Origin: Eustoma russellianum
Taxonomy: Eukaryota > Streptophyta > Magnoliopsida > Gentianales > Gentianaceae
Assembly: GCA_036186865.1 (NCBI GenBank)
Contig: AP025055.1
Span: 22,223,848 to 22,287,847 of the forward strand
Direction: 5' to 3'
DNA length: 64,000 nucleotides
In this document: one piece after another, positions 46,868 through 58,189 of the stretch
Numbering within the stretch: position 1 is the stretch's first letter
Layout: every line of letters begins with the position of its first letter
Program-made: the position numbers and the translations under genes
The notes under the pieces: model-generated
The model's input: the letters and a program-made list of their open reading frames with translations, nothing else
Database searches by the model: none
Told to the model about the DNA's origin: nothing

Positions 46868-47416
46868 GACAACAAAGTAGAGGCTCTCTTAGCACCCTTC
46901 AAATTCACTTTTGTTGGTTCCTTTTGGAATGGCCGGCCGGCCATGGCGACACTAAAGAAGGCATTTGATCGCATTGGATTCTCAGGTTCTATCCATCTCG
47001 GATTGCTGGACAAAACTTACATACTGATCCGATTTGACAAGGAAAAAGACTATAGCCGCCATCTTTGTTGATGCACATGGATGATTCTTGGTTGCTCCAT
47101 GCGGCCACCAAGTACACCAATGATTTTATCCAAGGTTTGATGCACCAATTGTTCATGTCTGGGTTTCCTTTCCAGGGCTTCCTGTTTACATGCACGATCA
47201 ATGTGCCTTGTTTGCGATAGCCTCCATGCTTGGCATGCCGATTCATCTAGATGCTGCTACTCGACGAACCTTACGTCCCTCATTTGCACAAGTATGTATT
47301 GAAATGGATGTTCCAAAGAACTACCTCAAAAAATTCATATTTAGAGTCGTGATCATGAAGTTTTTCAATCGGTGATCTATGAAGATGTTCCTATGTTTTG
47401 TGCCAAATGTTGTGTT
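46868..47416 (+). pseudogene. LINE ORF1-like DUF4283 fragment, cut in its zinc knuckle
   Basis: DUF4283-type sequence from plant L1-like LINE ORF1. The first frame reads FKFTFVGSFWNGRPAMATLK and later LLDKTYILIRFDKEKDYSR before a TGA (47069-47071). After frameshifts VHVWVSFPGLPVYMHDQCAL follows, then FAIASMLGMPIHLDAATRR and RPSFAQVCIEMDVPK. The last readable block, VIYEDVPMFCAKCC (to 47416), is the start of the CCHC knuckle that normally follows DUF4283. Copia C begins immediately after it. ORF1 binds LINE RNA; this copy is dead. A domesticated host gene is less likely given the frameshifts. Confidence 0.82.
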
Positions 47417-47740
47417 TGTTAGAGAATTTAAGGTTTGGGCTTTGGCCCATCGTTGGAGATTTAAAGATTTGGGCTTTGGCCCATTAATGAGTGTTGCTAA
47501 ACTTGGTCGAGCAACGTACTTTGAGCTTAATGAGTTTCCGATCATGGAATCGAAAACTAATGAATCCTTAATTATCTACGTAACGAGTAGTTAATGTTAG
47601 GATGTGGAATCACTCAACTGTGTATTGTGTGAATGTGAAATTAATGCTCAAAGTGGATAAAAAATGTTGTGGATGGGTGACGTGTCACTCTCATGGAGGA
47701 ATATCACATTGGATATGTCCATGTGACGTAAAGAGCTTCT

Positions 47741-47996
47741 GACGGACATCGATCGATGACATCGATCGATCGATGTCACTTCGATCGATCGATATCATCG
47801 ATCGAAGTGGATCAGGAAGCTTAGATCGATTGACAGATCGGTCAAAGACGATCAGAGGACATCGATCGATCACATCGATCGATCGATGTCACTAAGATCG
47901 ATCAAAGTGATCGATTGAAGTGCTCTGTCAGACATCGATCGATCACTTCGATCGATCGATGTCACTTCGATCGATCGATGTGATCGATCGAAGTCT
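47741..47996. repeat. Cluster of GATCGATC palindromes in copia C 5' LTR
   Basis: About ten ATCGATCGAT-type cores in 256 bp, many embedded in GACATCGATCGATCGATGTC (a perfect 20-bp palindrome at 47758-47777) or in cacttcgatcgatcgatgtc variants. The same cluster is in the 3' LTR. Confidence 0.92.
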
Positions 47997-48327
47997 GACA
48001 GCGGGCAGAATCGATCTGTTTAAGCTGTTAAGTTTCAAACGTGAAACTAACACTATCCTCATGTTTAAAATAAGATCAATCTGTTGTGATCTAACGGTGG
48101 TGGGAGAATCAGCTTTAATCTAACGGCCGAGATTTAAACTGTCTTAACTGCTTAACCGAATATGGTTTCCATCTAACGGTCCAGGTTTAAACCTGCGGAT
48201 CAATCTTTAATCGAAAGGTTGAGATTAAACCATCCTAATCTAGATAGGAGGTTTTAATCTAACGGTCTAAATCAAACTTCGGTTTCGATCCAACGGTCAC
48301 GGTTTCTTGTTCTCCAACCGACTCCCC

Positions 48328-48336
48328 TATATAAAG
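48328..48336 (+). promoter_or_regulatory. TATA box of copia C 5' LTR
   Basis: TATATAAAG follows ACTCCCC and precedes AGGGCTAAGG. It is identical in the 3' LTR (54306-54314). It is the best candidate for the core promoter of the element's RNA. Confidence 0.7.
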
Positions 48337-48813
48337 AGGGCTAAGGGTGTTCATTTGAGACACCCCAAGCTCTAAGCATTTCATAAGCATTCTGCATTCG
48401 TAGCACGTGAGTCTTGCATATTGTCCGGGAGAAGTCAGGACACTATAAGCGTTTGAAGGAGTTCAAGTTCAGCAGTGCCGCTCAACTGAACAGGTACCCG
48501 TTGTATCCTGGGAGACGGTTGCTCACACCGGTTGGGCACAGTATACCGGAACAATACGTCTTAAGGACAGAGTCCTCGACTCGCCCCGGGTTTGATTTAT
48601 TTTGTTGTTCCATATACACACACTAAACGACTGCGTCTTAGTGCAGGAGTAATTGTCTCCAACACTCTTAAGACGTATTCTTTTATTCAATTACTTCCTG
48701 TACTATTTTGTTTATTACGCAAAGGCAGTTTCGTACTGATTTGCAGTCTTCTTCTACTCATTCTTGGACCTGGGTCTGTTTTTATCTTTACGTTTTGATC
48801 GAACTGAATAGGA

Positions 48814-51800
48814 ATGGAACACGAGAGCTCAAACTCTGTTCAAGGCTTCAATGGTGCTCACTCCGTGTCTGCACGTGAAGGGGCTCACAATGTTGCTGCC
48901 GGGCCGCAGATCAATATGGTCCCGTTGGCACCAACTGGAGGGCCACAAATGAATCCGGCTTCCACTGCTGCTCAGGTGGAAAAGCCGGAGAAGTTTGCTG
49001 GAAGCTTTTTCAAGAGGTGGCAGCAGAAGATGATGTTCTACCTCACGGCGTTGGGGTTGGCCAGAATGCTGTCCGAGGATCCACCCGTGGTTGAGCCTGT
49101 GGAGGATCAACAACAAAATATGCAGAACGCCTTGGGTGCTGAGGCCTGGGCGTATACAAATTTTTGTTGTTTGAATTTGATTCTGGGTTGCCTAGATAAT
49201 TCTCTCTATGGCGTGTTTTGTACATTTAAAACTGCAAAAGCTTTATGGTTGGCTTTAGATAAAAAGTATCGCACAGAAGATGCGGGTACTAAAAAGTTGA
49301 TAGTTGGGAAATTTCTCGACTATAAAATGTTAGATTCCAAAACTGTAATTTCGCAGGTGGAAGAAATACAGATGTTGGTTTCTGAAATTGAAGAGGAGGG
49401 CATGACGCTCAGTGAATCTTTCCTAGTTGCGGCTGTGATTGAGAAGCTGCCTCCTTCGTGGAGGGAATTCAGGAGCTATCTCAAACACAAGCCAAAGGAG
49501 ATGAAGATGGAGGATTTGATAGTCCGTCTTCGTATTGAGGAGGACAACCGTCGCTCCGAAAGAAAGCCGTCCATATCTTCTGGTCAAGCCAAGGCTCATG
49601 TTGCTGAGGCAAAGAACAAGAAGAAACATAACACTTTGAGTGTGAACTCCAAGGGCAAGGAAATTGCAAAGAAGTTCACAGGTAAGTGTTATAATTGTGG
49701 TAAACCAGGGCATCGAAGCAGTGAATGCAGGAAGCCCAAAAAGAATCAGAATCAGAATAAAGCGAAAGCAAATCTGGTCGACGCAATGGATGACTTGAAC
49801 CTTTGCGCAGTGGTGACCGAGTGCAACGCAGTGGGAAACCCACGGGAATGGTGGGTAGACACAGGAGCCACTCGACATGTGTGTGCGAATAGGGCAATGT
49901 TCAGAGAGTACGTGCCCATGACAAACAATGAGCAGTTGTTTATGGGAAACTCCAACAGCTCGAAGATCGAAGGATCGGGCAAGGTAATCCTGAAACTGAC
50001 CTCAGGAAGGGAGTTGACTCTGCAGAATGTGCTTCATGTTCCTGACATAAGGAAGAATCTGGTTTCTGGCGCGCTGCTAGTCACGCATGGGTTCAAGCTT
50101 GTTTTTGAGGCAAAAAAATTTACACTTTCTAAGAATGGGGTGTATTTGGGGAAAGGGTATCTTTTAGATAACATGTTCAAATTGAATGTTATGACAATTG
50201 TACCCAAGAATGTTACGCCCACTGAGGCTAATAAAATTGTTTCCTCTTCTACTTACATGCTTGAGTCTTTCTGTTTATGGCATTTTCGTTTGGGACATGT
50301 AAATTATAAGTCAATACAACGAATGATTAGTCTTGACTTGCTACCCAAACTGGACTTTAGTAATAAAGAAAAATGCCAAATATGTGTTGAAGCGAAGTTA
50401 ACAAAAGCGCCATTTCCTTCAACGGAACGAAACACTGAATCGTTGGATTTAATTCACACAGATTTGTGTGATTTAAAGTTTGTGCAAACAAGAGGTGGTA
50501 AAAAGTATTTTGTAACTTTTATCGACGATTGCACGCGATACTGTTATGTTTATTTGCTAAGTAGCAAAGATGAGGCCCTTGATGCTTTCAAGGATTATAA
50601 AAATAAAGTTGAGAATCAACTTAGCAAACGAATTAAAGCAATTCGTAGTGATAGAGGTGGCGAATATGATACACCGTTTAATGAATTCTGCTCAGAAAAT
50701 GGCATTATTCATCAAACGACTGCGCCATACTCACCTCAATCAAATGGTATTGCTGAACGCAAAAACTGTACTCTAAAAGAGATGATGAATGCTATGTTGA
50801 TAAGTTCGGGTTTATCTCAGAACTTGTGGGGGGAAGCAATTCTCTCAGCAAACGTCATTTTGAATAGGATTCCATCCAAGAAGACGGATAAAACCCCGTA
50901 TGAACTATGGAAAGGCTATAAGTCTAGTTACAAATACTTGAAAGTGTGGGGGTGTCTGGCAAAGGTTGCTATACCTAAACCAAGACAAGTTAAAATCGGG
51001 CCTAAAACGATTGACTGCGTATTCATTGGTTATGCAACGAACAGTAGTGCATATCGTTTCTTAGTGCACAAATCGGACATTCCTGAGATACATGAAAATG
51101 TTGTCATGGAGTCAAGGAATGCAGTGTTCTTTGAAAATGTCTTTCCGAAGAAAGACAAAGATAGTGAAGAAGCTAGCTCAAGTAAGCGAGTGCGTGAGAC
51201 GACTCCTCGAGAAACTGAGGAACCTCGTCAAAGCAAATGAGCCAAAATGCCGACGTCTTTTGGACCAGATTTTCTAACCTATGTGGTAGAAAATGAGCCA
51301 AGGAATTTTTCCGAGGCTATGTCAATTCCAGAAGCTCCGTTCTGGAAAGAGGCAATTAACAGTGAAATAGACTCGATTCTTCAAAATCACACTTAGGAGT
51401 TGGTTGACATTCCACCTGGAAGTAAACCGCTTGGGTGCAAGTGGATTTTCAAGAAGAAACTTAAAGAGGATGGGTCTATTGGGAAGTATAAAGCCAGATT
51501 AGTAGCCAAGGGCTATAGACAGAAAGAAGGCTTTGACTTCTTTGACACCTACTCACCAGTGACTAGGATCACTTCCATAAAGATGCTAGTAGCCATTGCT
51601 GCAGTCTATGATTTGGAAATCCATCAAATGGATGTAAAGACTGCCTTTCTGAATGGTGAATTAGAGGAAGAGATTTATATGGAACAACCCGAGGGGTTTG
51701 TCGTTCCAGGACAAGAAAGAAAAGTTTGTAGACTTGTTAAGTCCTTGTACGGACTTAAACAAGCACCCAAGCAATGGCATTTAAAGTTTGATCAGGTAAT

Positions 51801-52848
51801 GATGTCAAATGACTTCAAGATCAATGAATGCGACAAGTGTGTGTACATTAAGAGCACACAGAGTGCATATGTGATAGTATGCCTCAATGTAGATGACATG
51901 CTAATCATGGGAAGTACTCGGGACATAATCTTAAACACAAAGAAGATGTTGACGAGGAGCTTTGATATGAAGGACACGGGAGTTGCCAATGTTATTCTAG
52001 GAATTAAGATTTCTAGGGTGACTGAGGGACTCGTACTGTCACAAACTCACTATATTGAATCAGTTCTGAAACGGTTCAATATGGATGATGTGAAACCGGT
52101 AAAGACCCCGCTCGACTTAAGTGTGCACTTAAGAAAAAATCGAGGGGAGCCGGTAGCTCAGCTAAGATACTCTCAGGTGATCGGGAGTCTGATGTACATA
52201 ACGAATTGTACAAGACCAGACTTAGCATGTTCGGTAAACAAGTTGAGCAGGTTTACCAGTAATCCAAGTGATGATCATTGGAAAGCTCTTAACAGAGTAA
52301 TGAGGTATTTGAAATACACAATGAATCTTGGATTACATTACACTAGATATCCAGCAGTATTAGAAGGGTATTGCAATGCAAATTGGATATCAGATAGTAA
52401 GGACTCGAAGTCCACTAGTGGGTACGTGTTCACTATTGGTGGTGCTGCTGTGTCGTGGAAATCCACGAAACAAACCTGTATAGCTCGGTCCACTATGGAA
52501 GCTGAGTTCATAGCGTTGGACAAACCTGGGGAAGAGGCTGAATGGCTTCGGAATTTTCTGGAAGATATTCCGTGTTGGCCTAAGCCAATAGCTCCTATTA
52601 GCATACAATGTGATAGTCAGTCAGCTATAGGACGTGCTCAAAGCAGCATCTATAATGGTAAGTCACGACACATACGTCGAAGACATAACACCATTAAACA
52701 GTTGATCTCTAATGGTGTGATTTCCATTGATTATGTGAAATCAATGGAGAATCTTGCGGATCCGCTTACAAAAGACTTGCCTAGAGATCAGATGTCAAGA
52801 TTGACAAACGGAATGGGACTGAAGCCCATAATGCATGAATCTTTGTAA
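48814..52848 (+). pseudogene. Copia C gag-pol polyprotein with two in-frame stops
   Basis: One reading frame of 1345 codons, interrupted only by TGA at 51238-51240 and TAG at 51394-51396. In order: UBN2-type gag (residues about 65-255); zinc knuckle CYNCGKPGHRSSEC (about 292-305); aspartic protease WWVDTGATRHV (Asp about 349); GAG-pre-integrase LWHFRLGHVN (about 490); integrase (HTDLCD, FIDDCTRY, IRSDRGGEY, GIAERKN, about 550-650); reverse transcriptase from WIFKKKLKEDG (about 870) with QMDVKTAFLNGELEEEIYM and a VDDMLI active site; RNase H with STMEAEFIAL and KSRHIRRRHN. The TAG sits just before ELVDIPPGSKPLG, where Trp is usual. It is a Ty1/copia element, perhaps Tork-like. It makes its own particle and enzymes if read through, but as written only gag, protease and integrase could be translated. 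Confidence 0.92.
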
Positions 52849-53394
52849 TGGTAACCCAACCTTGTTGACTGGAGATCCCAGAATCTTGGTTCAATGGGAC
52901 AACTAAGTTATGAAGGTTCAGTTAGCACTTACTCATTCCGTCCGATAAAAGTGCTGTCTGCAGAGAATTTAGGGTAAGCTAAGGCTTTTAATGATGTCCT
53001 ATATCTTGATGCGTCAAGTGGAGTATGGCAGAATACTCTTGATAGGAATCACCTATGTAAGTGTGAAGTGGGGCCGCTTCTATAAGAAAGTCTGGGAGGC
53101 AAGATTTCTCTAAAACACTTTCTGAAACCAGGTTGTTCATGGCCAAAACGAACACAACCATGAGAACCAAAAGGGTGTTAAAGGAAATATTGTGTGAGTA
53201 TCATTGTCTTGGTTCACAACAAAGGCTGACTAGTTCAAGACATCAAGTCACTATTTAGCCGAGTGAATCCGATGGTATATCACTAAGAAAGGTTCAAAGC
53301 CAGAAGCTACATCTTCTGATGCGATATTTCCTTGTCTGACTTCTCCTCAGAGTCTGCATATGCATTTGCATTAATTTCCATTCATGTGGGGGAT
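52849..53394 (+). other. Copia C 3' untranslated region and PPT
   Basis: Non-coding stretch after the polyprotein stop. It ends CATGTGGGGGATT, a purine-rich tract just before the 3' LTR TGTTAG at 53395. Confidence 0.75.
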
Positions 53395-54505
53395 TGTTAG
53401 AGAATTTAAGGTTTGGGCTTTGGCCCATCGTTGGAGATTTAAAGATTTGGGCTTTGGCCCATTAATGAGTGTTGCTAAACTTGGTCGAGCAACGTACTTT
53501 GAGCTTAATGAGTTTCCGATCATGGAATCGAAAACTAATGAATCCTTAATTATCTATGTAACGAGTAGTTAATGTTAGGATGTGGAATCACTCAACTGTG
53601 TATTGTGTGAATGTGAAATTAATGCTCAAAGTGGATGGAAAATGTTGTGGATGGGTGACGTGTCACTCTCATGGAGGAATATCACATTGGATATGTCCAT
53701 GTGACGTAAAGAGCTTCTGACGGACATCGATCGATGACATCGATCGATCGATGTCACTTCGATCGATCGATGTCATCGATCGAAGTGGATCAGGAAGCTT
53801 AGATCGATTGACAGATCGGTCAAAGACGATCAGAGGACATCGATCGATCACATCGATCGATCGATGTCACTAAGATCGATCAAAGTGATCGATTGAAGTG
53901 CTCTGTCAGACATCGATCGATCACTTCGATCGATCGATGTCACTTCGATCGATCGATGTGATCGATCGAAGTCTGACAGCGGGCAGAATCGATCTGTTTA
54001 AGCTGTTAAGTTTCAAACGTGAAACTAACACTATCCTCCTGTTTAAAATAAGATCAATCTGTTGTGATCTAACGGTGGTGGGAGAATCAGCTTTAATCTA
54101 ACGGCCGAGATTTAAACTGTCTTAACCGCTTAACCGAATATGGTTTCCATCTAACGGTCTAGGTTTAAACCTGCGGATCAATCTTTAATCGAAGGGTTGA
54201 GATTAAACCATCCTAATCTAGATAGGAGGTTTTAATCTAACGGTCTAAATCAAACTTCGGTTTCGATCCAACGGTCACGGTTCCTTGTTCTCCAACCGAC
54301 TCCCCTATATAAAGAGGGCTAAGGGTGTTCATTTGAGACACCCCAAGCTCTAAGCATTCTGCATTCGTAGCACGTGAGTCTTGCATATTGTCCGGGAGAA
54401 GTCAGGACACTCTAAGCGTTCGAAGGAGTTCAAGTTCAGCAGTGCCGCTCAACTGAACAGGTACCCGTTGTATCCTGGGAGATGGTTGCTCACACCGGTT
54501 GGGCA
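53395..54505 (+). repeat. Copia C 3' LTR, truncated by B
   Basis: Nearly identical to 47417-48539. It is cut at GGTTGGGCA, where the 5' LTR continues with cagtataccgg; the rest presumably lies to the right of B, outside the window. It contains the palindrome cluster (about 53719-53974). Confidence 0.92.
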
Positions 54506-55913
54506 TGTAGGATCTGCAAGGCACCACTAGAAGGGGGGGTTGAATAGATGGTGCGGAAAGTGTGCTTTTTAAAATTTCTTTAAACTTGAACAATTCAAGT
54601 TCTGAAAACAGATTCTGTTTTCAGGACCTGTTTTAAAACGTTTTTAAAACCAGGTTAGAGGTCTCCAAAAATTATGAAATTTTGAGAGAACTTAGCCTCA
54701 GATGTTGTGAGGGTCCCCTAAAAATTTCAAATCAAAATTCAACCTTTAACCCCTTCAAAAACCGTTGGCACTCAGATTGTGCAAATCTGCCAGAAACGGT
54801 AGATGGTTTTGAAAAATTAATTCCTATTTGTGTGAATGTCCAAATGATCTGAAAATTTGACCAATAACTCCTCACACACTATATTGAAATGGGTTGAAAC
54901 AGTTTTTGAAAATTCTTTTGGGAAGTAGGTCAAATACACCCAAAGTCTCAACCTTTGCAAGTCTGAAAATCAGACTGCACTAGTCTCAGAACTTTTGATG
55001 TTTGACTGACCTATACTTGTCCAAAAGGGTTGAAACTTGTGTCAAATTAACCTTAGAACGTTTATGTATGTTTCTGGAAATTTTTATAATTTTTAGAAAA
55101 CGTTTACTATTTTTGCGAACGTGAACAATATGAGTAAACAGCGCAGAAACTGAAACGTAAATGCTGAAAGTAAATTGCACCAAGAATTTTATACTGGTTC
55201 GGTTATAAACAACCTACTCCAGTCTTCAAGGAACACCTTCCTTGGTTCACACTAATTTCACACACGCAGTACACCTTACCGCAGGGTTGATAGAGTTACA
55301 CCTTAACTCCAACCCTTTACAAACCTTGTATTGTGAGTACAATTTGCACGAACACCACCACCTCGCTAGAATGAAGATTGATCACACCTTGATCAATCTT
55401 GTACAAAGATATATGAATGGTGGTTTCTATGAAGCCTATTCAAGGATGAAAGAAATAAAATACAATAGGCTTTTTACAAGAGAAGAAAGAAAGAAAGTGT
55501 AGGAGAAGAAAGCTTTTGCACTTTGATCACTTTTGAATATGATTCTTGGTCTTGCTTTTGTTTGTTCTTCTCTTCTTTTTTTTTAATGCTTCCAGCCGTC
55601 CCCCTATGAGCTCTCCCCCCTCTTGAAAATTTCCTTTTAATTGCTTGAGAGAGTGTGAGACATCATGGTGACAATGTTTTGCTTGTTTGGCATCACTCCA
55701 TTGGACCATCATTTAGTCATTGCTTACTTGGCACTTCATGATTGGTTGGATGTTGTCATCATTGATGACATGGAAAAATCTGAATATATCACTTAAACAT
55801 GTGCCAATATCAATCACAAAATAATTTCCATAAAGCTCAAGATTGTCACATAAATGTTACAAGACAAAATCCCTTCCTTACCAATGAAGAAATCGGCCAT
55901 AATGAAGTTTTAC

Positions 55914-56259
55914 CATGCTGAATTTTCAGCATGTGTTACATGGTTATACAATTCAAAATAATTCCATTTTTCTTTGATTTTTCTAATTAAATATGAATCA
56001 CCAATTAATGGTAAATATTCCTATCACATGAGAAATGGATATGGACACACTTATGCTTCAAAATTCGGCCACACACAAGTCTTCACACATGCTGAAAAAT
56101 TTCAGCATGTGTGATATGAAGAATATCACACTTAATACAATTCAAATCATTTCCATAACTCCTTTGATTTATTCCTTATTGAAAAAATTGACAATTTATC
56201 TTCCTTAACAATGAAGAAAACGTCCACTTGGTATGTGACATGCTGAAATTTTCAGCATG
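55914..56259. repeat. Three CATGCTGAA...TTCAGCATG palindromes in copia B LTR
   Basis: 55914-55933 (CATGCTGAATTTTCAGCATG, near-perfect), 56088-56109 (22 bp) and 56239-56259 (21 bp). All share CATGCTGAA at one end and TTCAGCATG at the other, with A/T-only centres. A related sequence is in A's LTR near 38184. Confidence 0.9.
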
Positions 56260-57461
56260 TGACATAAGAGAGGTGTATGTTGAAAACTTACCTTTTGTAG
56301 CTTCTCTCTTTGATCCATCAACATTGTATGATTGATTCTTGACCAATCAACATGCCAACAAGGCTCCACATGTGCTCCATCTCAGCTGTAGGTAGCGTTG
56401 AGTATGTATATACATGTGCTGAAATTTATTTTTGCTAACTTTGAAAAATAGTGCACATTTAATAATACACACATGTAATATTCCAATCAGCCCTTAATTT
56501 AATTTTCTAGAACACTTTAAGGTGTATATTATGTGTAAAAAGTGTCTAGATACGTGCCACATCATGTTCAAGAAAAACGTTCCATGTCAAGTGCGTAGAA
56601 AACCGAATTTTCGATATTTATCGATTACCCGATTTTTCTCTAATTTAAATTCCAACTTTTGCACATGCTATATATATTATGTTATACATAATATATATAA
56701 TATATACTTTAATTTCCAGCACTTGGCTGATTTAAAGTGGTACCATAAACATGTGACAAAAATAAAATTGGAATCTTCACATTTTGGCCTAAATGTGGGA
56801 TGATTTGTGTGTGCCAACATGGAAAGTATTTTTGTCTCAATATACAGTGTATGGCACGAAATTTTTTAATAAATTTTGATGTATATGGGCTGGCCATTTA
56901 TTTATGGCAAGTACGTGACACGTTGGCGAAGTTTCGGTATCGCCCGATACGACAAATTTCGGTTTAGAACCTTTTATCGTGTCGTATTTAATTTGTCATC
57001 ACCATATCTCATATCATATGATATAAGACCTGAATGTACTCATAAATATGAGTTAAGTATAGTGGTGTGACGTAAACGTACGTACGTAAGATATATAACG
57101 TGTCAGTAGTACGTTGGAATACATGTGTATGTGCCTTTTAAAAAAAATCTGAAAATATATAGTTTATATATATAAATGGCGTGTGAGATTGATGTGGGGA
57201 GGAGGAGAGAACTTTCTTTCCATAGCCATGTTGCCTTCATGTCTTTTCCAAATGCATCTTCCTTTAATGAACTACTTAGTTTATTAAACTAAGTACTTCA
57301 CTTAATGAACTACTTTAGTTCATTAATTATTGCACCTGAAAATAGCATAAACTCAACAAATGTTCGCCATATGATGTAAGCTTTAAAGCTTCATGGCTCG
57401 TTAGTTCGGCAACATAATATATAAGCTAAATAAGGCAAGTTATCATGCATACATGTACACT

Positions 57462-57465
<4 letters not shown>

Positions 57466-57500
<35 letters not shown>
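57466..57500. repeat. (TA)n microsatellite
   Basis: About seventeen TA units in the B LTR. Confidence 0.95.
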
Positions 57501-57502
<2 letters not shown>

Positions 57503-57573
57503 AACGTTTATATATATATATATTTATTCAAATTTCTTTATTTTGAAATCACTCAAACCCTCATATTCCTACA

Positions 57574-57785
57574 ATCTCCCCCTTTTGATGATTTTCAAAA
57601 TAACTAGTGTACATGATTTAAGTGTTATCTCTCCCCCTTGAATTATGCACAGATTCGAAATTTGAATTTCGAATTTCAAATCCGGCTCCCCCTTGATTCA
57701 TGCAATTAGGATCAATCAGTGATCTCTCTCCCCCTTAAATCTCTCTCTCCCCCTCAAATCATGCTTCTCTCTCCCCCTTTATTTT
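57574..57785 (-). other. Cluster of polypurine tracts of copia B
   Basis: At least six tracts matching AAGGGGGAGA on the minus strand (near 57576, 57632, 57684, 57730, 57750 and 57770). The first abuts the 3' LTR. Reiterated PPTs are a known hallmark of Sireviruses. Confidence 0.85.
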
Positions 57786-57841
57786 GGAAAGTTAATCAAA
57801 AGATTCCTGTCAAAAAGGAAAGTAAATCAAATAATATCGCA

Positions 57842-58189
57842 TTAAATCACATCAACAGGAAGCATGCCTAATTTAGAACGGAGCGATTCAAATGTGGCTT
57901 GATTTAAGGCCTTTATAAATATATCCGCTACTTGTGATTCTGTGCGTACGTGATCTATGACAATATTACCATTGTTAACGTGATCACGAAGAAAATGATA
58001 GCGAACTTCTATATGCTTAGCCTTAGAGTGTAATACGGGGTTCTTAGACAAATTTATTGCACTCATACTATCACAATATATAGGAATTTTATCTACGGTA
58101 ATTCCAAAGTCCGAAAGTTGTTGTTTTATCCACAACAACTGTGTGCAACAAAGGCTAAGAGCCATATACTCAGCCTCAGTAGTGGACAA
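57842..58189 (-). pseudogene. Copia B pol, C-terminal RNase H part (frameshifted from the main pol frame)
   Basis: Reads STTEAEYMALSLCCTQLLWI, then IYCDSMSAINLSKNPVLHSK and RYHFLRDHVNNGNIVIDHVR, the C-terminal RNase H of copia. It belongs to the upstream 907-codon frame, which leaves this frame in a run of eight A (58264-58271, T on the plus strand). The run is one base longer than the frame requires. Confidence 0.9.

Larger units (their letters stand above)
47417..48539 (+). repeat. Copia C 5' LTR (minimum extent)
   Basis: Paired with 53395-54505. The LTR probably runs on towards 48813 but the partner copy is cut by B, so the end cannot be set. It contains the GATC-palindrome cluster, a TATA box and, in the 5' copy only, an extra 11 bp (tcataagcatt) near 48380. 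Confidence 0.9.
47417..54505 (+). mobile_element. Copia C: nearly intact young Ty1/copia element
   Basis: 5' LTR from 47417 (TGTTAGAGAATTTAAGG), polyprotein 48814-52848, and 3' LTR from 53395 to 54505, where copia B cuts it. The remainder of the 3' LTR and the right flank are outside the window, so the TSD cannot be tested (left flank is GTGTT). By hand the LTR copies differ at about 12 positions plus one 11-bp indel over ~1.1 kb. The 5' LTR end is not resolved: it is after 48539 and before 48813, and I find no canonical Met-tRNA PBS there. Confidence 0.9.
54506..57573 (-). repeat. Copia B 3' LTR
   Basis: TGTAGGATCTGCAAGG ... TATTCCTACA. The first 1076 bp pair with 62925-64000. It contains three palindromes (55914-56259), a TA microsatellite and no gene; the 86-codon frame at 55242 occurs in both LTRs and is unsupported. 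Confidence 0.93.

Noticed and set aside
47379..47594. Small ORF repeated at 53384-53572, and 47920-48123 repeated at 53898-54101
   Set aside because: Each pair is the same place in the two LTRs of C; duplication is explained by the LTR and there is no domain.
51398..51402. Second separate gene starting at ATG-like codon 51400 in copia C
   Set aside because: It is in the same frame as the upstream polyprotein and continues its domain order; the break is two nonsense changes, not a gene boundary.
55242..55502. 86-codon frame repeated at 63661-63921
   Set aside because: Same position in the two LTRs of B; no known domain or supporting signal.
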